From NCBI RefSeq assembly GCF_900538275.1, contig NZ_LR130778.1:1340001-1404000 (forward strand): a stretch of DNA of 64,000 bases, given 5' to 3'. This DNA is from Petrocella atlantisensis (GTDB lineage: Bacteria; Bacillota; Clostridia; Lachnospirales; Vallitaleaceae). Shown here in pieces: positions 7,893 to 17,586 of this stretch (within the stretch, counting starts at the first letter, position 1; each line of letters starts with the position of its first letter). The notes beneath the pieces are model-generated. The model saw only the letters and a list, made by a program, of their open reading frames with translations. It made no database searches and was not told where the DNA came from. The position numbers were made by a program, and so were the translations under genes.

Positions 7893-8216
7893 TTAACTAA
7901 AATTATTTTTTTCAATAACCAACTTTCTTCTATATGCTTTTATTTCTTTTATATAACAATCTAACGCCGATATTTCAGTGATGTTAAACTGTCTTTTTAG
8001 GCGATCATATTCAATCTTTAATTTATACATCTCCAAATCAAGAATCTGAATTCCTTTAATAATGATTGAAGATTTCATTCTTCTACTTTCAGCTTCAACT
8101 TTTACAAGCTCTACATAACTCTCATGAATCAAATCTGCAAGTCGATTATATTCTTTTTCTTTACAAAGATGAACAATATCCTTTGTCATCTCCACTACAT
8201 CATTTGAAATAGTCAT
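7893..8216 (-). CDS. Small helical protein, last gene of the GTPase operon
   Basis: 107 residues, predicted almost entirely helical with charged heptads (VELVKVEAESRRMKSS, LEMYKLKIEYDRLKRQF). No signal peptide, membrane span or catalytic motif is visible and I recognise no family. It begins 3 bases after the previous gene's stop, so it is co-transcribed with the three GTPase genes and may be a partner subunit. Confidence 0.7.
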   Translation of the reverse strand: MTISNDVVEMTKDIVHLCKEKEYNRLADLIHESYVELVKVEAESRRMKSSIIIKGIQILDLEMYKLKIEYDRLKRQFNITEISALDCYIKEIKAYRRKLVIEKNNFS

Positions 8217-8219
8217 ATA

Positions 8220-8612
8220 TTACTCCATCGTATTAAGAATGTCTGAAATAACTTTTGTAAATTCTTCACCAGTCAGATTAGAGGATCCATTTTTATTATA
8301 AGTATAAAAATCTCTTAATAAATCCTGTACAACTCTCATCTTATCCACTGTATTTTTAGTATCAACATTTTTTCTTAACACATATGCTTCTGCTTCTGTA
8401 ATAAGCATCTTTCTATCTTCAGCCATTTTTGCAAGTATGGCGTCAGACTGGACTTTCATACGATTAATATCTGTAATATCCTTAGCAAGTTCAATAATAT
8501 TTCCCATATTGTCAGCTAATGCATCTTGAAGTTTATTATTAACCGTACCACTGCTACTAGTATTTGCAACCTTACCTCTTCTTGATTCAACAACCTCGAA
8601 ATCTTTACTCAT
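8220..8612 (-). CDS. Small helical protein of the GTPase operon
   Basis: 130 residues if started at the ATG at 8612, preferred because AAGGAG ends 6 bases upstream; ATGs at 8615 and 8639 are alternatives. It contains a serine-rich N-terminal stretch (NTSSSGTVNN) and helical segments (DNMGNIIELAKDITDINRMK). The gene overlaps the end of the upstream GTPase gene by 8 bases, showing translational coupling. Family not recognised; a coiled-coil adaptor is a guess. Confidence 0.7.
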   Translation of the reverse strand: MSKDFEVVESRRGKVANTSSSGTVNNKLQDALADNMGNIIELAKDITDINRMKVQSDAILAKMAEDRKMLITEAEAYVLRKNVDTKNTVDKMRVVQDLLRDFYTYNKNGSSNLTGEEFTKVISDILNTME

Positions 8613-10419
8613 CATCTTCTCCTTTATATTCAATATCAACTTTTACTTCTTCCAGTTTTTGTTTTAGCTTTTCTACAGAAACAATTGTAATATCCTCGGC
8701 ACTCTCATCAAATGTAAAATTACTCACCCACATTTCAATTTCATCATTTACTAATTGTATATTTTCATCTTTTAGTTTTTCAAGATCTTCTGTGAGAATA
8801 GTAACAACTTCATTCTTCCATACGTTTATACCTTTTTTTGTTGCTTTCTTCAATTTCTTTTGCCATGTCAGTAAATCAGTAATAATAAAGAGTGTTTCAA
8901 TTATGACACTTACACCTATCCCTACAGCTTTAGCTGAAGTTGCACCTACTTTACTTAAAAATTTTGCAAGATTATTATGAGTCTCTCTAGAAAAAGTCTT
9001 TCCAAACATATCTCCTGCTTTTTTCAATAGATGTTTTGCACCATTTGCAATCCCCGTTCCTCCTCGACCTGCGAACTGCTTAAAATAATTCAGAACTGAC
9101 GCCTCTAATATTCTTCCCCCACTTTTTTTAATCAAGTTTTTACTCAGTTTAACAAATGCATCATTAAAATTAAGTTCTATTGTTTTTTCAATCCTACATA
9201 ATGCAATATTCAGTTTTTCACCAATCTTCTTATCCAAGTCTCTTAATGTTAATTCAATATAACTTTTTATTATTTGCATTTCTTTTGAAGTTTCATTAGA
9301 TAGCATATATTGGTTTATATATGTAAGCATTTCATCTTGATTTAGTTTACTAGAATCATCAATTTTACTATTTATTGCTTTTCCAACTAATAAACTTGCA
9401 TTATCTAATTTAACTGGCATTGCCTCAATAAGTTTTTTGAACGTAGGTTTTATGAGCTCTTCTTGAATCTCCACTTGAGTCCTTCTAAGCTCATCAACAA
9501 TTCCCTTGATTTCTTTCTTTTCTATTTCACTACTCTGTACCTGTATCTCTTTCTTAATAATAACATGTTCACAATGTTCTACCAAGCCGAAAATATACTT
9601 AGTAAAACATATTTCAAGCTCAATTTGGCTCTCTTCTGCATTAATCGTATGTCCTACGTAATTCCAAAGTTCGTTACATTTTGGTAAAGGATATTCATCA
9701 TTTTCACATAATTCATTAGATATAAGTATAGTCTTTGGTTTGTAATGCAAAAAATCAGAAACGTACTCTTCAATTTCAGACGAACGTATATCACCATTTA
9801 CAGCTTCTTCTGGTACTCTATTAATAACAAGTACTATCTTTGTTCCTTCTGTAATAACTTCAGCTGCCATTTTCAAGAAATTTATATCATCTTGTTGTAT
9901 TCCCACCTTATAAGAAACAACATATACTAACAAATTACTTTCAGGTAGAATATTCATTAACACCTTTTCATGTTGATCTATCAATGAACCATATCCTGGA
10001 GTATCAAACAATCTTAATGCACCATCCACTGCAAATTTCTTTGGAGCATTAATTTTTAAGCGATTGAGCATCTCATCTGGATTTTTGTTTAACTCATCAA
10101 ATATTTCTTTATCTAACCTTTCTATGCTTGCATCATTATTGATTGCATAATACTCTAGAACATTTATTTTATCATCAAAACAAATCTCAACAATAGCTCC
10201 TGTTGAAGGACTGACACTGGTATAAAGGAGATGTTCTCCTAATAAGCCATTCAACAAAGTAGTTTTTCCGCTACTAGTTTCTCCAAATAAAACTATAAAA
10301 CTATCAGGACTTTTTATTCTATTACCTAGAAACTTAGACAATTCTGTTAATTTCTGATCACCAATTTCATCAACTAAACTCTCAACAATTTCAAAATTTG
10401 ATAAGATACGATTATTCAT
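8605..10419 (-). CDS. Dynamin-like GTPase, third of three
   Basis: 604 residues. G1/P-loop GETSSGKTT at 46-54, a switch-I-like region (SVSPSTGAIVE), G3 DTPG at 139-142 and G4-like NRVP at 200-203 place it in the dynamin/Era-type large GTPases. The C-terminal half is long and helical. Around residues 450-510 it has a glycine/alanine-rich segment (GRGGTGIANGAKHLLKKAG, TSAKAVGIGVSVIIETLFI) that could insert into membrane, as the paddle of bacterial dynamins does. Starts inside the end of the previous GTPase gene (8-base overlap). Likely works as a hetero-oligomer with its neighbours; that is inference. Confidence 0.85.
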   Translation of the reverse strand: MNNRILSNFEIVESLVDEIGDQKLTELSKFLGNRIKSPDSFIVLFGETSSGKTTLLNGLLGEHLLYTSVSPSTGAIVEICFDDKINVLEYYAINNDASIERLDKEIFDELNKNPDEMLNRLKINAPKKFAVDGALRLFDTPGYGSLIDQHEKVLMNILPESNLLVYVVSYKVGIQQDDINFLKMAAEVITEGTKIVLVINRVPEEAVNGDIRSSEIEEYVSDFLHYKPKTILISNELCENDEYPLPKCNELWNYVGHTINAEESQIELEICFTKYIFGLVEHCEHVIIKKEIQVQSSEIEKKEIKGIVDELRRTQVEIQEELIKPTFKKLIEAMPVKLDNASLLVGKAINSKIDDSSKLNQDEMLTYINQYMLSNETSKEMQIIKSYIELTLRDLDKKIGEKLNIALCRIEKTIELNFNDAFVKLSKNLIKKSGGRILEASVLNYFKQFAGRGGTGIANGAKHLLKKAGDMFGKTFSRETHNNLAKFLSKVGATSAKAVGIGVSVIIETLFIITDLLTWQKKLKKATKKGINVWKNEVVTILTEDLEKLKDENIQLVNDEIEMWVSNFTFDESAEDITIVSVEKLKQKLEEVKVDIEYKGEDDE

Positions 10420-12205
10420 GGATGTTCACCACCTTATTTTTCAAAAAAGTTAACTCATTTTCATAATTATCTTTAGATTCGAGGTTTATTTTTTCATTTT
10501 CAAGTTCTCGTAGATTCTTTTCTTTTAGTATAGCTAGCGCTTTAATTCTATCTGTATAATACTCATTAAGTCCATTTTCTATATTAGCATAGACTTCTTC
10601 AAAACCCTTAGTTATCTGCTTTTTAAATGTTTGGCATACTTCTTCTATCACTGGTCTTAGTTCTCTTTTAGTTTTCGAAGCTCTATCCGCAGTCACTAGT
10701 TGTTTACTTTTGCTTCCAATTAATGAAGATAATACTGAGATAATCAATCCAGTTCCAATTCCAGCAACTGCACCTATAACAGTTCCAGCAGGTCCGCCAA
10801 TCGCCGTTCCTGCTATTGCACCTACTTTTCCACCAACTGCAATCGAAGCAAATACACCACCTAAATTACCACCAATTTTAATGCCTGCTTCCATTCCCTT
10901 TTCCCATTTAAAAGATTGTTTCTTGTTAAATTCATATGCATCAAAAGAACAATTGTTTTCACTTGCTACAACTTCACTTAGTTCTTCGACAACGCTTAAT
11001 ATCTCATCGATTTTTTCATTTAGATAATTTAAAAAATTATCGTTAACCATCTCAAATTCTTGAACTTGGTAATTTTTGAAAATTTCTGTAAGACTTGCGC
11101 CATCTACAATCCCACCATCTATAACCGTAAAAACATTGCCTCTTATGTTTTCCTCAGCTTCTTGAACCCATTTTCTCAATTTCAACTTAAAATCTGATTT
11201 ATGTATTTCAGATGTACTTTTTACTTTATATATAGTTCGTCTTATCTTCTCTGTATTTTCTTCAAAGTCCAATTCATGTTTGATAAATTTTTCTTCCAAC
11301 TCAATATGTGATAAATTAATATTCTCAAGTTTATCTTCAATAGATTTAATAGCTAAATTTATATAGTTTTGAACCCTCTTACTGAATAGTTCATCTGCTT
11401 CAATTCTCCAATGTTCATCAATACCATGCAACTTCTCAATAAAGTCTTGTATTCCAGAACTGGCAACATCATCTGTTTTGTTTTGGATTATTCCCCTTAA
11501 AGCGCTATAGGCGTTAACTGTCTGAATATTTTCCACATAATCTATATTTATTTGATTAGCGATATCTTTTAAAGTTAAATTATTAGTTTCTAAACCTTCA
11601 ATGACTTCTCTATCTGTTTCATTATTCCATCTATTCATAACAAACCAAGCATTATTTAACATTTTCCATGCATATTTAATGAACATGGCTTCTGTTCTAG
11701 TAATTGGTGGATTAACTCTAATCACAAAAATTGCAGTATATAATTTTTTCAAGTAATCTTGAGTTACTTTTTGATTACTTTGAGTCAAGCTACCCACTCC
11801 TGGTAAATCGACTAATACTAGACCTTTTTTTAACAATTCACTATTTTGTGCAATAACTATATGTGAAATACTCTTCTCATTACCTATATTATAATTATTA
11901 TCAACATATTCTTTTATCTGATTTTTATCTATTTCTGTAAATTCACCATTAAGTTTATAAACTGTTACTGACTCTTTTTCACCATATCTCACCTCTACAG
12001 GGATACATGTTGTTTCATCAGCTTCATTAGGCATAATGTTTACGCCGAGTACCGAATTCAATAAGGTGCTTTTCCCAACCCCTTGTAGTCCTAGGACTGG
12101 TACTAATATTTCGGGTGATTTCATAGCAGTTTGCATTTGTCTGATCAGATCACCACTTCCACCTGCATATTTATTTAGTATTTCAAGTAATTGATCTTCA
12201 ATCAT
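10412..12205 (-). CDS. Dynamin-like GTPase, second of three
   Basis: 597 residues. G1 GLQGVGKST at 39-47, switch I DETTCIP, G3 DLPG at 133-136 and G4 NRWN at 191-194. Residues ~440-497 form a glycine-zipper hydrophobic segment (GGVFASIAVGGKVGAIAG, GTVIGAVAGIGTGLIISV) flanked by long helices, the usual membrane-inserting pattern of bacterial dynamin-like proteins. It ends in a charged helix. The gene overlaps its upstream and downstream neighbours by 8 bases each. A role in membrane remodelling or membrane surveillance during phage attack is plausible but inferred. Confidence 0.88.
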   Translation of the reverse strand: MIEDQLLEILNKYAGGSGDLIRQMQTAMKSPEILVPVLGLQGVGKSTLLNSVLGVNIMPNEADETTCIPVEVRYGEKESVTVYKLNGEFTEIDKNQIKEYVDNNYNIGNEKSISHIVIAQNSELLKKGLVLVDLPGVGSLTQSNQKVTQDYLKKLYTAIFVIRVNPPITRTEAMFIKYAWKMLNNAWFVMNRWNNETDREVIEGLETNNLTLKDIANQINIDYVENIQTVNAYSALRGIIQNKTDDVASSGIQDFIEKLHGIDEHWRIEADELFSKRVQNYINLAIKSIEDKLENINLSHIELEEKFIKHELDFEENTEKIRRTIYKVKSTSEIHKSDFKLKLRKWVQEAEENIRGNVFTVIDGGIVDGASLTEIFKNYQVQEFEMVNDNFLNYLNEKIDEILSVVEELSEVVASENNCSFDAYEFNKKQSFKWEKGMEAGIKIGGNLGGVFASIAVGGKVGAIAGTAIGGPAGTVIGAVAGIGTGLIISVLSSLIGSKSKQLVTADRASKTKRELRPVIEEVCQTFKKQITKGFEEVYANIENGLNEYYTDRIKALAILKEKNLRELENEKINLESKDNYENELTFLKNKVVNIHE

Positions 12206-12923
12206 TTTCTATCCTCCTGAACCATTTTTTATAAAATGGTAAACTGTTATATTCGGCGATACGCCTAATCTTATCAATCTCAATAAGTAGCTTTTTATTG
12301 TTCTCTTCATTTATATTGTTCATTTTTAATAGTTCAGATGAATTTGTACATAATATTTCATTTGCATTATTACCAAAACGTGATACTTCATCAAAAACTT
12401 TTTCAATATGTCCACCGATATCTGAATTAAGTTTATTAACTAATTCGGTATATTTTTCTTCTTTTGTTCCATAATCATCCGTTATTTTTTTTGTATATCC
12501 TGCAAACATATTATTTATATTAGATTGAATGGAACTCATTTCATTTTTGGTTTCGGTCAAATTATTACTAACTTCATTTACAGTTTTAGAAATCGAAAGA
12601 AACTTATCATTCAATCCATTAATTCCTTTATTAATAAGTACACCTGATTCTTCATGGGACTTACTAGTGCCAGATATTTCAGCTAATATTTTTACTTCAA
12701 ATTCACGATAACCCTTATCTACTATTGAGTTTAAATCATTTGCTAATTTATGAATTTCAGCTAGTTTTTGATTTAATTCTTGAAATTTCCCATCCAACTT
12801 TTTATAGGACTCACTTGTTCCTTCAAAAATAGTTTCATTCAACTCATCAGTAATATATGTCATTATTTCTTTCGTGGCATTGTCAACCGAAACAATGTTT
12901 TCATATTTTTTCTCATTCTTCAT
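12198..12923 (-). CDS. Coiled-coil protein between two GTPase genes
   Basis: 241 residues, no transmembrane span, no nucleotide-binding motif. Most of the length is helical with repeated heptad and spacer patterns (NGLNDKFLSISKTVNEVSNN, ETKNEMSSIQSNINNMFAGY), resembling methyl-accepting or tail-fibre-like coiled coils. It ends in a basic-aromatic stretch (LPFYKKWFRRIEND) that could contact membrane or a GTPase. Overlaps the GTPase genes on both sides by 4 and 8 bases. Probably a scaffold of the GTPase complex. Confidence 0.75.
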   Translation of the reverse strand: MKNEKKYENIVSVDNATKEIMTYITDELNETIFEGTSESYKKLDGKFQELNQKLAEIHKLANDLNSIVDKGYREFEVKILAEISGTSKSHEESGVLINKGINGLNDKFLSISKTVNEVSNNLTETKNEMSSIQSNINNMFAGYTKKITDDYGTKEEKYTELVNKLNSDIGGHIEKVFDEVSRFGNNANEILCTNSSELLKMNNINEENNKKLLIEIDKIRRIAEYNSLPFYKKWFRRIEND

Positions 12924-15358
12924 ATTGTTTTTTCTCCTCCATAATCGCTTCTAATCAAATCACCTATGACTTCTGCAACATTATCATAAAACAAATAGTT
13001 AAATCTTTCTTTAAGAATTTGAATTACTTTCTGTTCTTCATTAAGTGATTGACATGGTTCTATCTGGTTATGAACATATGCAAGATTAAATAATGGATTA
13101 TCATCATTAATTAATAGCATCCCCATATTAGTTTCTATCACAAATTCTTTGTAATATTCTGAAAGGTTGTATTTCATTTCACTTATTCCGTTCGCCGCTA
13201 TAAGGCTATCAAAATCCTGAATTACAAAAAAAACTCTGTCTTCTTTGCTAATATTCTCACTTAACTTTAATTTATCGATTTGTTTCTTAGCTGCTCCATC
13301 TTGATGTGCATTAACCAAAATATATATACTTAATGACTCATTCTCATTCCTTAACTTTTTTATTTTCTTTATACTCGGATCTGCAATATATATATAATTA
13401 TTTATAACGACTCCTTGTGTTTCCACCTTATCCATCAACTCATCACTTATTTTTATACCCATAAATCTCCAGCTGAAATTTAACAAGCAATGCATGTCCC
13501 AAGCTAAAATCATTTTTTTGGTAGGTGCATTCACATTGATTTCTGCTTTAGAAAGAGAACTCTGGTGAATTTTTCTCATTAAAATTCTAGAGAGTTCCAT
13601 TACTCCTTTTTGATACTTAGATAATTCAATGTTTTGCAATGTTTTATCTTCTTCAGTATCATCTGTTTCATACAGTGTGTAGTTGGTTCCATCCTTCTTA
13701 CTATCAACAACTAATTCCTCAATTAAAATTTTTAATGCTTTCATAACTGATGATACTTCAGTTGTTTCAACAATCTTTTGTTGCCGAAGCTTATAACTAT
13801 TTCTTTGTTGTTCTATTTCAATATTCATTTGCTCAATGCTTTTCTGTGCCCCATAAACCCAATTGCTAATTGTATTCATATAGGTTTTATGAGCTCTTCT
13901 AACATATACATCAATTTCATTAATAGTTCTAGTCTTATCTAGTACATCACGAGGGACATTTTCATATTTATAGCCCCAATTCGAGTTACCGATTTTATCC
14001 CCTATCCATCTTGAAAAATTCGAAAAGGCACCAGCTTTTTCAGTCTTTTTTTGTATCATTTTAATTTCTGTAATAACTTGAGGTTCACTTATCTCATTGA
14101 ATCCATTTACCTTAACTAAATCACGTAAAGGTATATTTAATGATTTTGCAACTTCACTAAGGATTTTATTATATTTTATGATATAGGAAAGTATATTAGA
14201 TTCGCAGGATTTAACGCGCTTCTTTATTTCACCTAATAATTCATTTACATTCTCATCTGTTATTTTTTTACTATACTCTTTATTAACAGATTCCACAGAT
14301 AGTTTCTTCATCTGAAATTCCAAATTCTCGTTAATACCTTTAAAACTGGAGCTCAATTTTTCATCAATACCTTCATATATGAATTCATCTTTAACTATAA
14401 GTGATCCATCTAAGAATATTTCTTCTTCAGATATTAATTGAATAAATTTAGTATACAGTGAAATACTTCTTTGGTTTTCAATGTGCGGAATATGCTCTTC
14501 TACTAATGAATTTAATTTTTTAACGAAAGAATTATAATGAGATGAATGAGGTGCATGTTTTCCTATTCCTCTGTTCTTCATTGCGTTAAGTGCTGAAATT
14601 TGTATTGTCTTTATCAAAGACTTGTCTTTAATATCAGACTTATCAATAATTCTTAGTAATCTTTTCTTGTGTTCATTCCCTATCATATGTTTAGTTTTTG
14701 TTCCATCCGCACTTTCTTCTAATGAATCAAGCATATTCTGGACAATTATAATTGGACAATTATGTCTTGCAACTGTATTTAATACCATATTAGTTTTAGC
14801 GTCACTATTTGTTTTTAAAGTAGTAACAAATACACAAATATCTATCGTAGGTAATAGAACTTCTAGAGAGAGTTTCTCATGAGCTTCAAGTTTGTATGCA
14901 TCTAATCCAGCACTATCAATTAAAACAATTCTTTCATCAATATCAAATCCAGGAACTGTCAATAGGATATCCTCAACTTCTTTAATATTGCCAGCATTCT
15001 CGTCTTCGTCAGTATATTTCTTTAAGTTGTCTTTTGTTAAATATCCACCCTCAAGTGTAACTATTTCACCAGATTTAAATGTAATAAATCCTTTTCTGTC
15101 TTTAGATTTAATACAGCTTACCAACTGACTAGAAGACGGTTTCACCGCTGTAGAAAGCAATTCTTCTCCTAAAATCGCATTAATCAAAGTAGATTTCCCA
15201 CTGCTTGTAACACCTATTACTCCAACTCTTACTTTATCACTCTTCCACTTCTTCTCTCTAATATTCAGCCAAGCCAATTCTTCACAATATCTGTTTTTTG
15301 TTGATTCTTTTGACATTATTATTTGACGCGCTTTACTAATAAATTCTAGACTTATCAT
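12920..15358 (-). CDS. Dynamin-like GTPase, first of three, with extra C-terminal domain
   Basis: 812 residues. G1 GVTSSGKST at 49-57, switch I KPSSSQ, G3 DSAG at 148-151 and G4-like QNMLD at 207-211. The middle is helical. The last ~200 residues form a separate alpha/beta region (YIYIADPSIKKIKKLRNE, SIYILVNAHQDG, RVFFVIQDFDSL), unlike the other two GTPases, that I cannot place. The start at 15358 has GGGGATGAG upstream. First gene of the operon. The G4 motif lacks the usual N-K-x-D asparagine/lysine pair, so nucleotide specificity could differ. Confidence 0.85.
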   Translation of the reverse strand: MISLEFISKARQIIMSKESTKNRYCEELAWLNIREKKWKSDKVRVGVIGVTSSGKSTLINAILGEELLSTAVKPSSSQLVSCIKSKDRKGFITFKSGEIVTLEGGYLTKDNLKKYTDEDENAGNIKEVEDILLTVPGFDIDERIVLIDSAGLDAYKLEAHEKLSLEVLLPTIDICVFVTTLKTNSDAKTNMVLNTVARHNCPIIIVQNMLDSLEESADGTKTKHMIGNEHKKRLLRIIDKSDIKDKSLIKTIQISALNAMKNRGIGKHAPHSSHYNSFVKKLNSLVEEHIPHIENQRSISLYTKFIQLISEEEIFLDGSLIVKDEFIYEGIDEKLSSSFKGINENLEFQMKKLSVESVNKEYSKKITDENVNELLGEIKKRVKSCESNILSYIIKYNKILSEVAKSLNIPLRDLVKVNGFNEISEPQVITEIKMIQKKTEKAGAFSNFSRWIGDKIGNSNWGYKYENVPRDVLDKTRTINEIDVYVRRAHKTYMNTISNWVYGAQKSIEQMNIEIEQQRNSYKLRQQKIVETTEVSSVMKALKILIEELVVDSKKDGTNYTLYETDDTEEDKTLQNIELSKYQKGVMELSRILMRKIHQSSLSKAEINVNAPTKKMILAWDMHCLLNFSWRFMGIKISDELMDKVETQGVVINNYIYIADPSIKKIKKLRNENESLSIYILVNAHQDGAAKKQIDKLKLSENISKEDRVFFVIQDFDSLIAANGISEMKYNLSEYYKEFVIETNMGMLLINDDNPLFNLAYVHNQIEPCQSLNEEQKVIQILKERFNYLFYDNVAEVIGDLIRSDYGGEKTI

Positions 15359-15393
15359 CTCTACTCATCCCCATATATCAAAGTTATAATTAG

Positions 15394-15422
15394 AGTTTAT
15401 CGAATATTACGAATTTTTGCAA
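15394..15422 (-). promoter_or_regulatory. Possible promoter of the GTPase operon
   Basis: Minus strand TTGCAA (15422-15417), 17-base spacer, TAAACT (15399-15394), 36 bases before the first GTPase start. Both boxes deviate from consensus. CGAAT occurs three times nearby (15401, 15410 and 15430 region), possibly operator-like. Confidence 0.35.
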
Positions 15423-15521
15423 ACTATTTCGAATCAAAATATCGATAATATAAAGACATATTAAATCTTCTGAATTTAAATATCATAAACGTCGATCCAA
15501 ACATTACATTTAAGCATAACT

Positions 15522-15556
15522 AAAAAAAAGCCCTCTAATCCATCGATTAAAGAGCT
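15522..15556 (-). terminator. Terminator of the serine recombinase gene
   Basis: AGCTCTTTAATC, 4-base loop GATG, GATTAGAGGGCT, then eight Ts on the minus strand. Two mismatched positions can form G-U pairs. It separates the recombinase gene from the GTPase operon, which therefore needs its own promoter. Confidence 0.88.
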
Positions 15557-15586
15557 TTTGCTTACCACTTTTTCTTTATAAAATTT

Positions 15587-17431
15587 TTATATCGCAAATC
15601 GCACATTAATATAATCCTTCATCTTCTTCTCAACAAAATCATCATCTCGTTTATTGAAGGTAAAATACTTAGTATAATACTTAAACCCCAACAAAACCAA
15701 AGGTTCTTTCCGATCCAGCGAGTCGCCAAACAGATCAGTTTCTGCTTCACCATCCAAGACCACTTTTACTTCCTCAATCCCATCTAGATTTACTCGAAGA
15801 CTACTTAGTACATCATCATCAACTTCCAATCCAGATTTCAACACAAATGTTAACACCTTGGGCATTGCTTTGCCTTTATTATCCACAGCACCAACAACTA
15901 CCTTTTCAATAATTGCATCGAGAATCAATCGATCAAATCCTTCCAAGGTTTCATTCTTATTAAAGGCATGTTTAAAGTTCCTTATGCGCATTGATATGGA
16001 TTCTTCTGAATCAAGGGTATATTTAATCGTACGCTTTTGTTCAACCAATCCTTCTTGTTCCTTCATGAACTTAGCATGCTTTTTTGTATAGGATTCCAGA
16101 TCAATATTATCTTCAAGGCGTAAGTCTATCAGTTTTTGAATTTTGTCTTCAATCTTTGCTATTTGATCAGAGAGTTTTTCATATTCTTCTTTTAATGATG
16201 GAATATCTAAGGCTTGCTCAATGTTAGTGACAAATTCTGTTATTACTTCTTTGTTAAGATCCGTCAGCATATTATAGCCTTGTACAAAAGCATCCTCTAA
16301 ATCCGTTTCTGCTATGGCTTTGCTATGGCTACATGCCTTCCTTCCATTTTTGATGCTATTCATACATTGCCAGGTATATTTCTCATGTTTCGTTCCGCTA
16401 TTCCACTGACGGCGCATTAAGATTGATCCACAATAGGCACAAGTACATATGCTGCTAAATGGATATTTTCGACTAAATCTTTCGTTAATGGTTTTTGATC
16501 CATGCACCCGACTTCTTTTTTGTCTGATTTCTTTGGCTCGTTCAAACATCTCATCAGTAATGATTGGCTCATGATTATTTGAAACATAAAATTGATCTCG
16601 CTCACCAAGATTTTTAAGTCTCTTATGAGAAATAGGGTCTGTTGTAAAAGTTTTTCCAAGTAATAGGTCACCTTTATATTTTTCATTCTTCAAAATACCA
16701 AGAATCGTTGAATCTCGCCATCTAGATAAACCTTTTTGTGTCTTGTAGCCAAGATTTCCTAGTTCATTTGCAATAACCTTTCCACCAGCACCTTCTATAT
16801 ATCTACGGAAAATATACCTTACAATCTCTGCTTCTTTCTCATTCACTTTAATGGTTTTATCTTCTTTATTATAATCATATCCTAAGCAACCGTTATAGCC
16901 GATTAATTCACCACGCTTCATTTTCATCTTGAAACCCATGGTAACATTAGCTGAGATTGATTCACTTTCTTGTTGTGCTAAGGAGCTTAAGATAACCAAT
17001 AACATCTCACCATTCATGGTTAATGTATTAATATTTTCCTTTTCAAAAACTACTGCAACGTTCTTTTCCTTTAGTGTTCTAACATAATTCAGTGTATCTA
17101 ATGTGTTTCTCGCAAACCTAGATATGGATTTAGTTATAATCATATCGATTTTACCAGTCATGGCATCATTGATCATACGTTGAAACTCAATCCGGTTTTT
17201 AGTACCGGTACCTGATATCCCTTCATCGGCATAAATATCCGCAAGTTCCCAATCCGGTTTACTTTTTATCATCTCTTTATAATGCAACACTTGTGAGTGG
17301 TAACTTGATTGCTGTTCTTCAGAATCAGTACTCACTCTACAGTACGCTGCAACTCTTTTATTATCATTAAGAACTGAAGAATATCTTCTCGCTCTTTTTT
17401 TATCTGCTTCAATAATTTGTATATTTGACAT
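15587..17431 (-). CDS. Large serine recombinase (integrase of the element)
   Basis: 614 residues from the ATG at 17431, chosen because AGGAGG lies 7 bases upstream; the longer frame starting at 17461 encodes that site. The resolvase domain begins with YCRVSTDSEEQ, where the serine is the catalytic nucleophile, and has SRFARNT and the Q-E-S helix region (LAQQESESIS). A recombinase domain (RRYIEGAGGKVIANELG) and a zinc ribbon (CAYCG...C...C) follow, then a coiled coil. Intact and of normal length, so it could integrate and excise the element with a partner factor. Its position at one side of the conjugative region fits the integrase of an integrative conjugative element; no att sites were identified. 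Confidence 0.93.
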   Translation of the reverse strand: MSNIQIIEADKKRARRYSSVLNDNKRVAAYCRVSTDSEEQQSSYHSQVLHYKEMIKSKPDWELADIYADEGISGTGTKNRIEFQRMINDAMTGKIDMIITKSISRFARNTLDTLNYVRTLKEKNVAVVFEKENINTLTMNGEMLLVILSSLAQQESESISANVTMGFKMKMKRGELIGYNGCLGYDYNKEDKTIKVNEKEAEIVRYIFRRYIEGAGGKVIANELGNLGYKTQKGLSRWRDSTILGILKNEKYKGDLLLGKTFTTDPISHKRLKNLGERDQFYVSNNHEPIITDEMFERAKEIRQKRSRVHGSKTINERFSRKYPFSSICTCAYCGSILMRRQWNSGTKHEKYTWQCMNSIKNGRKACSHSKAIAETDLEDAFVQGYNMLTDLNKEVITEFVTNIEQALDIPSLKEEYEKLSDQIAKIEDKIQKLIDLRLEDNIDLESYTKKHAKFMKEQEGLVEQKRTIKYTLDSEESISMRIRNFKHAFNKNETLEGFDRLILDAIIEKVVVGAVDNKGKAMPKVLTFVLKSGLEVDDDVLSSLRVNLDGIEEVKVVLDGEAETDLFGDSLDRKEPLVLLGFKYYTKYFTFNKRDDDFVEKKMKDYINVRFAI

Positions 17432-17467
17432 TACATAACCTCCTGATATTTCTATGGCCATGTAAGA

Positions 17468-17482
17468 AGCCTAACATAGGCT
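17468..17482. repeat. Short hairpin upstream of the recombinase
   Basis: AGCCTA-ACA-TAGGCT, a perfect 6-base stem with a 3-base loop, in the leader of the serine recombinase. Confidence 0.4.
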
Positions 17483-17518
17483 ATCGATAATGACCATATT
17501 TCGTCCATTTCTATTTTT

Positions 17519-17552
17519 GGGTATACTGAATAAACCATACCCGAAGGTATGG
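17519..17552 (-). promoter_or_regulatory. Mutually exclusive hairpins upstream of the recombinase
   Basis: On the minus strand CCATACC-TTCG-GGTATGG is a 7-base stem with a UUCG loop followed by TTTATT, which could terminate the upstream transcript. The GGGTAT arm can instead pair with ATACCC (17524-17519) just downstream, so two alternative folds compete. It lies ~90 bases before the recombinase start. Confidence 0.45.
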
Positions 17553-17586
17553 CCATTCAAATAACTATTTATTATTTAATCATGTA

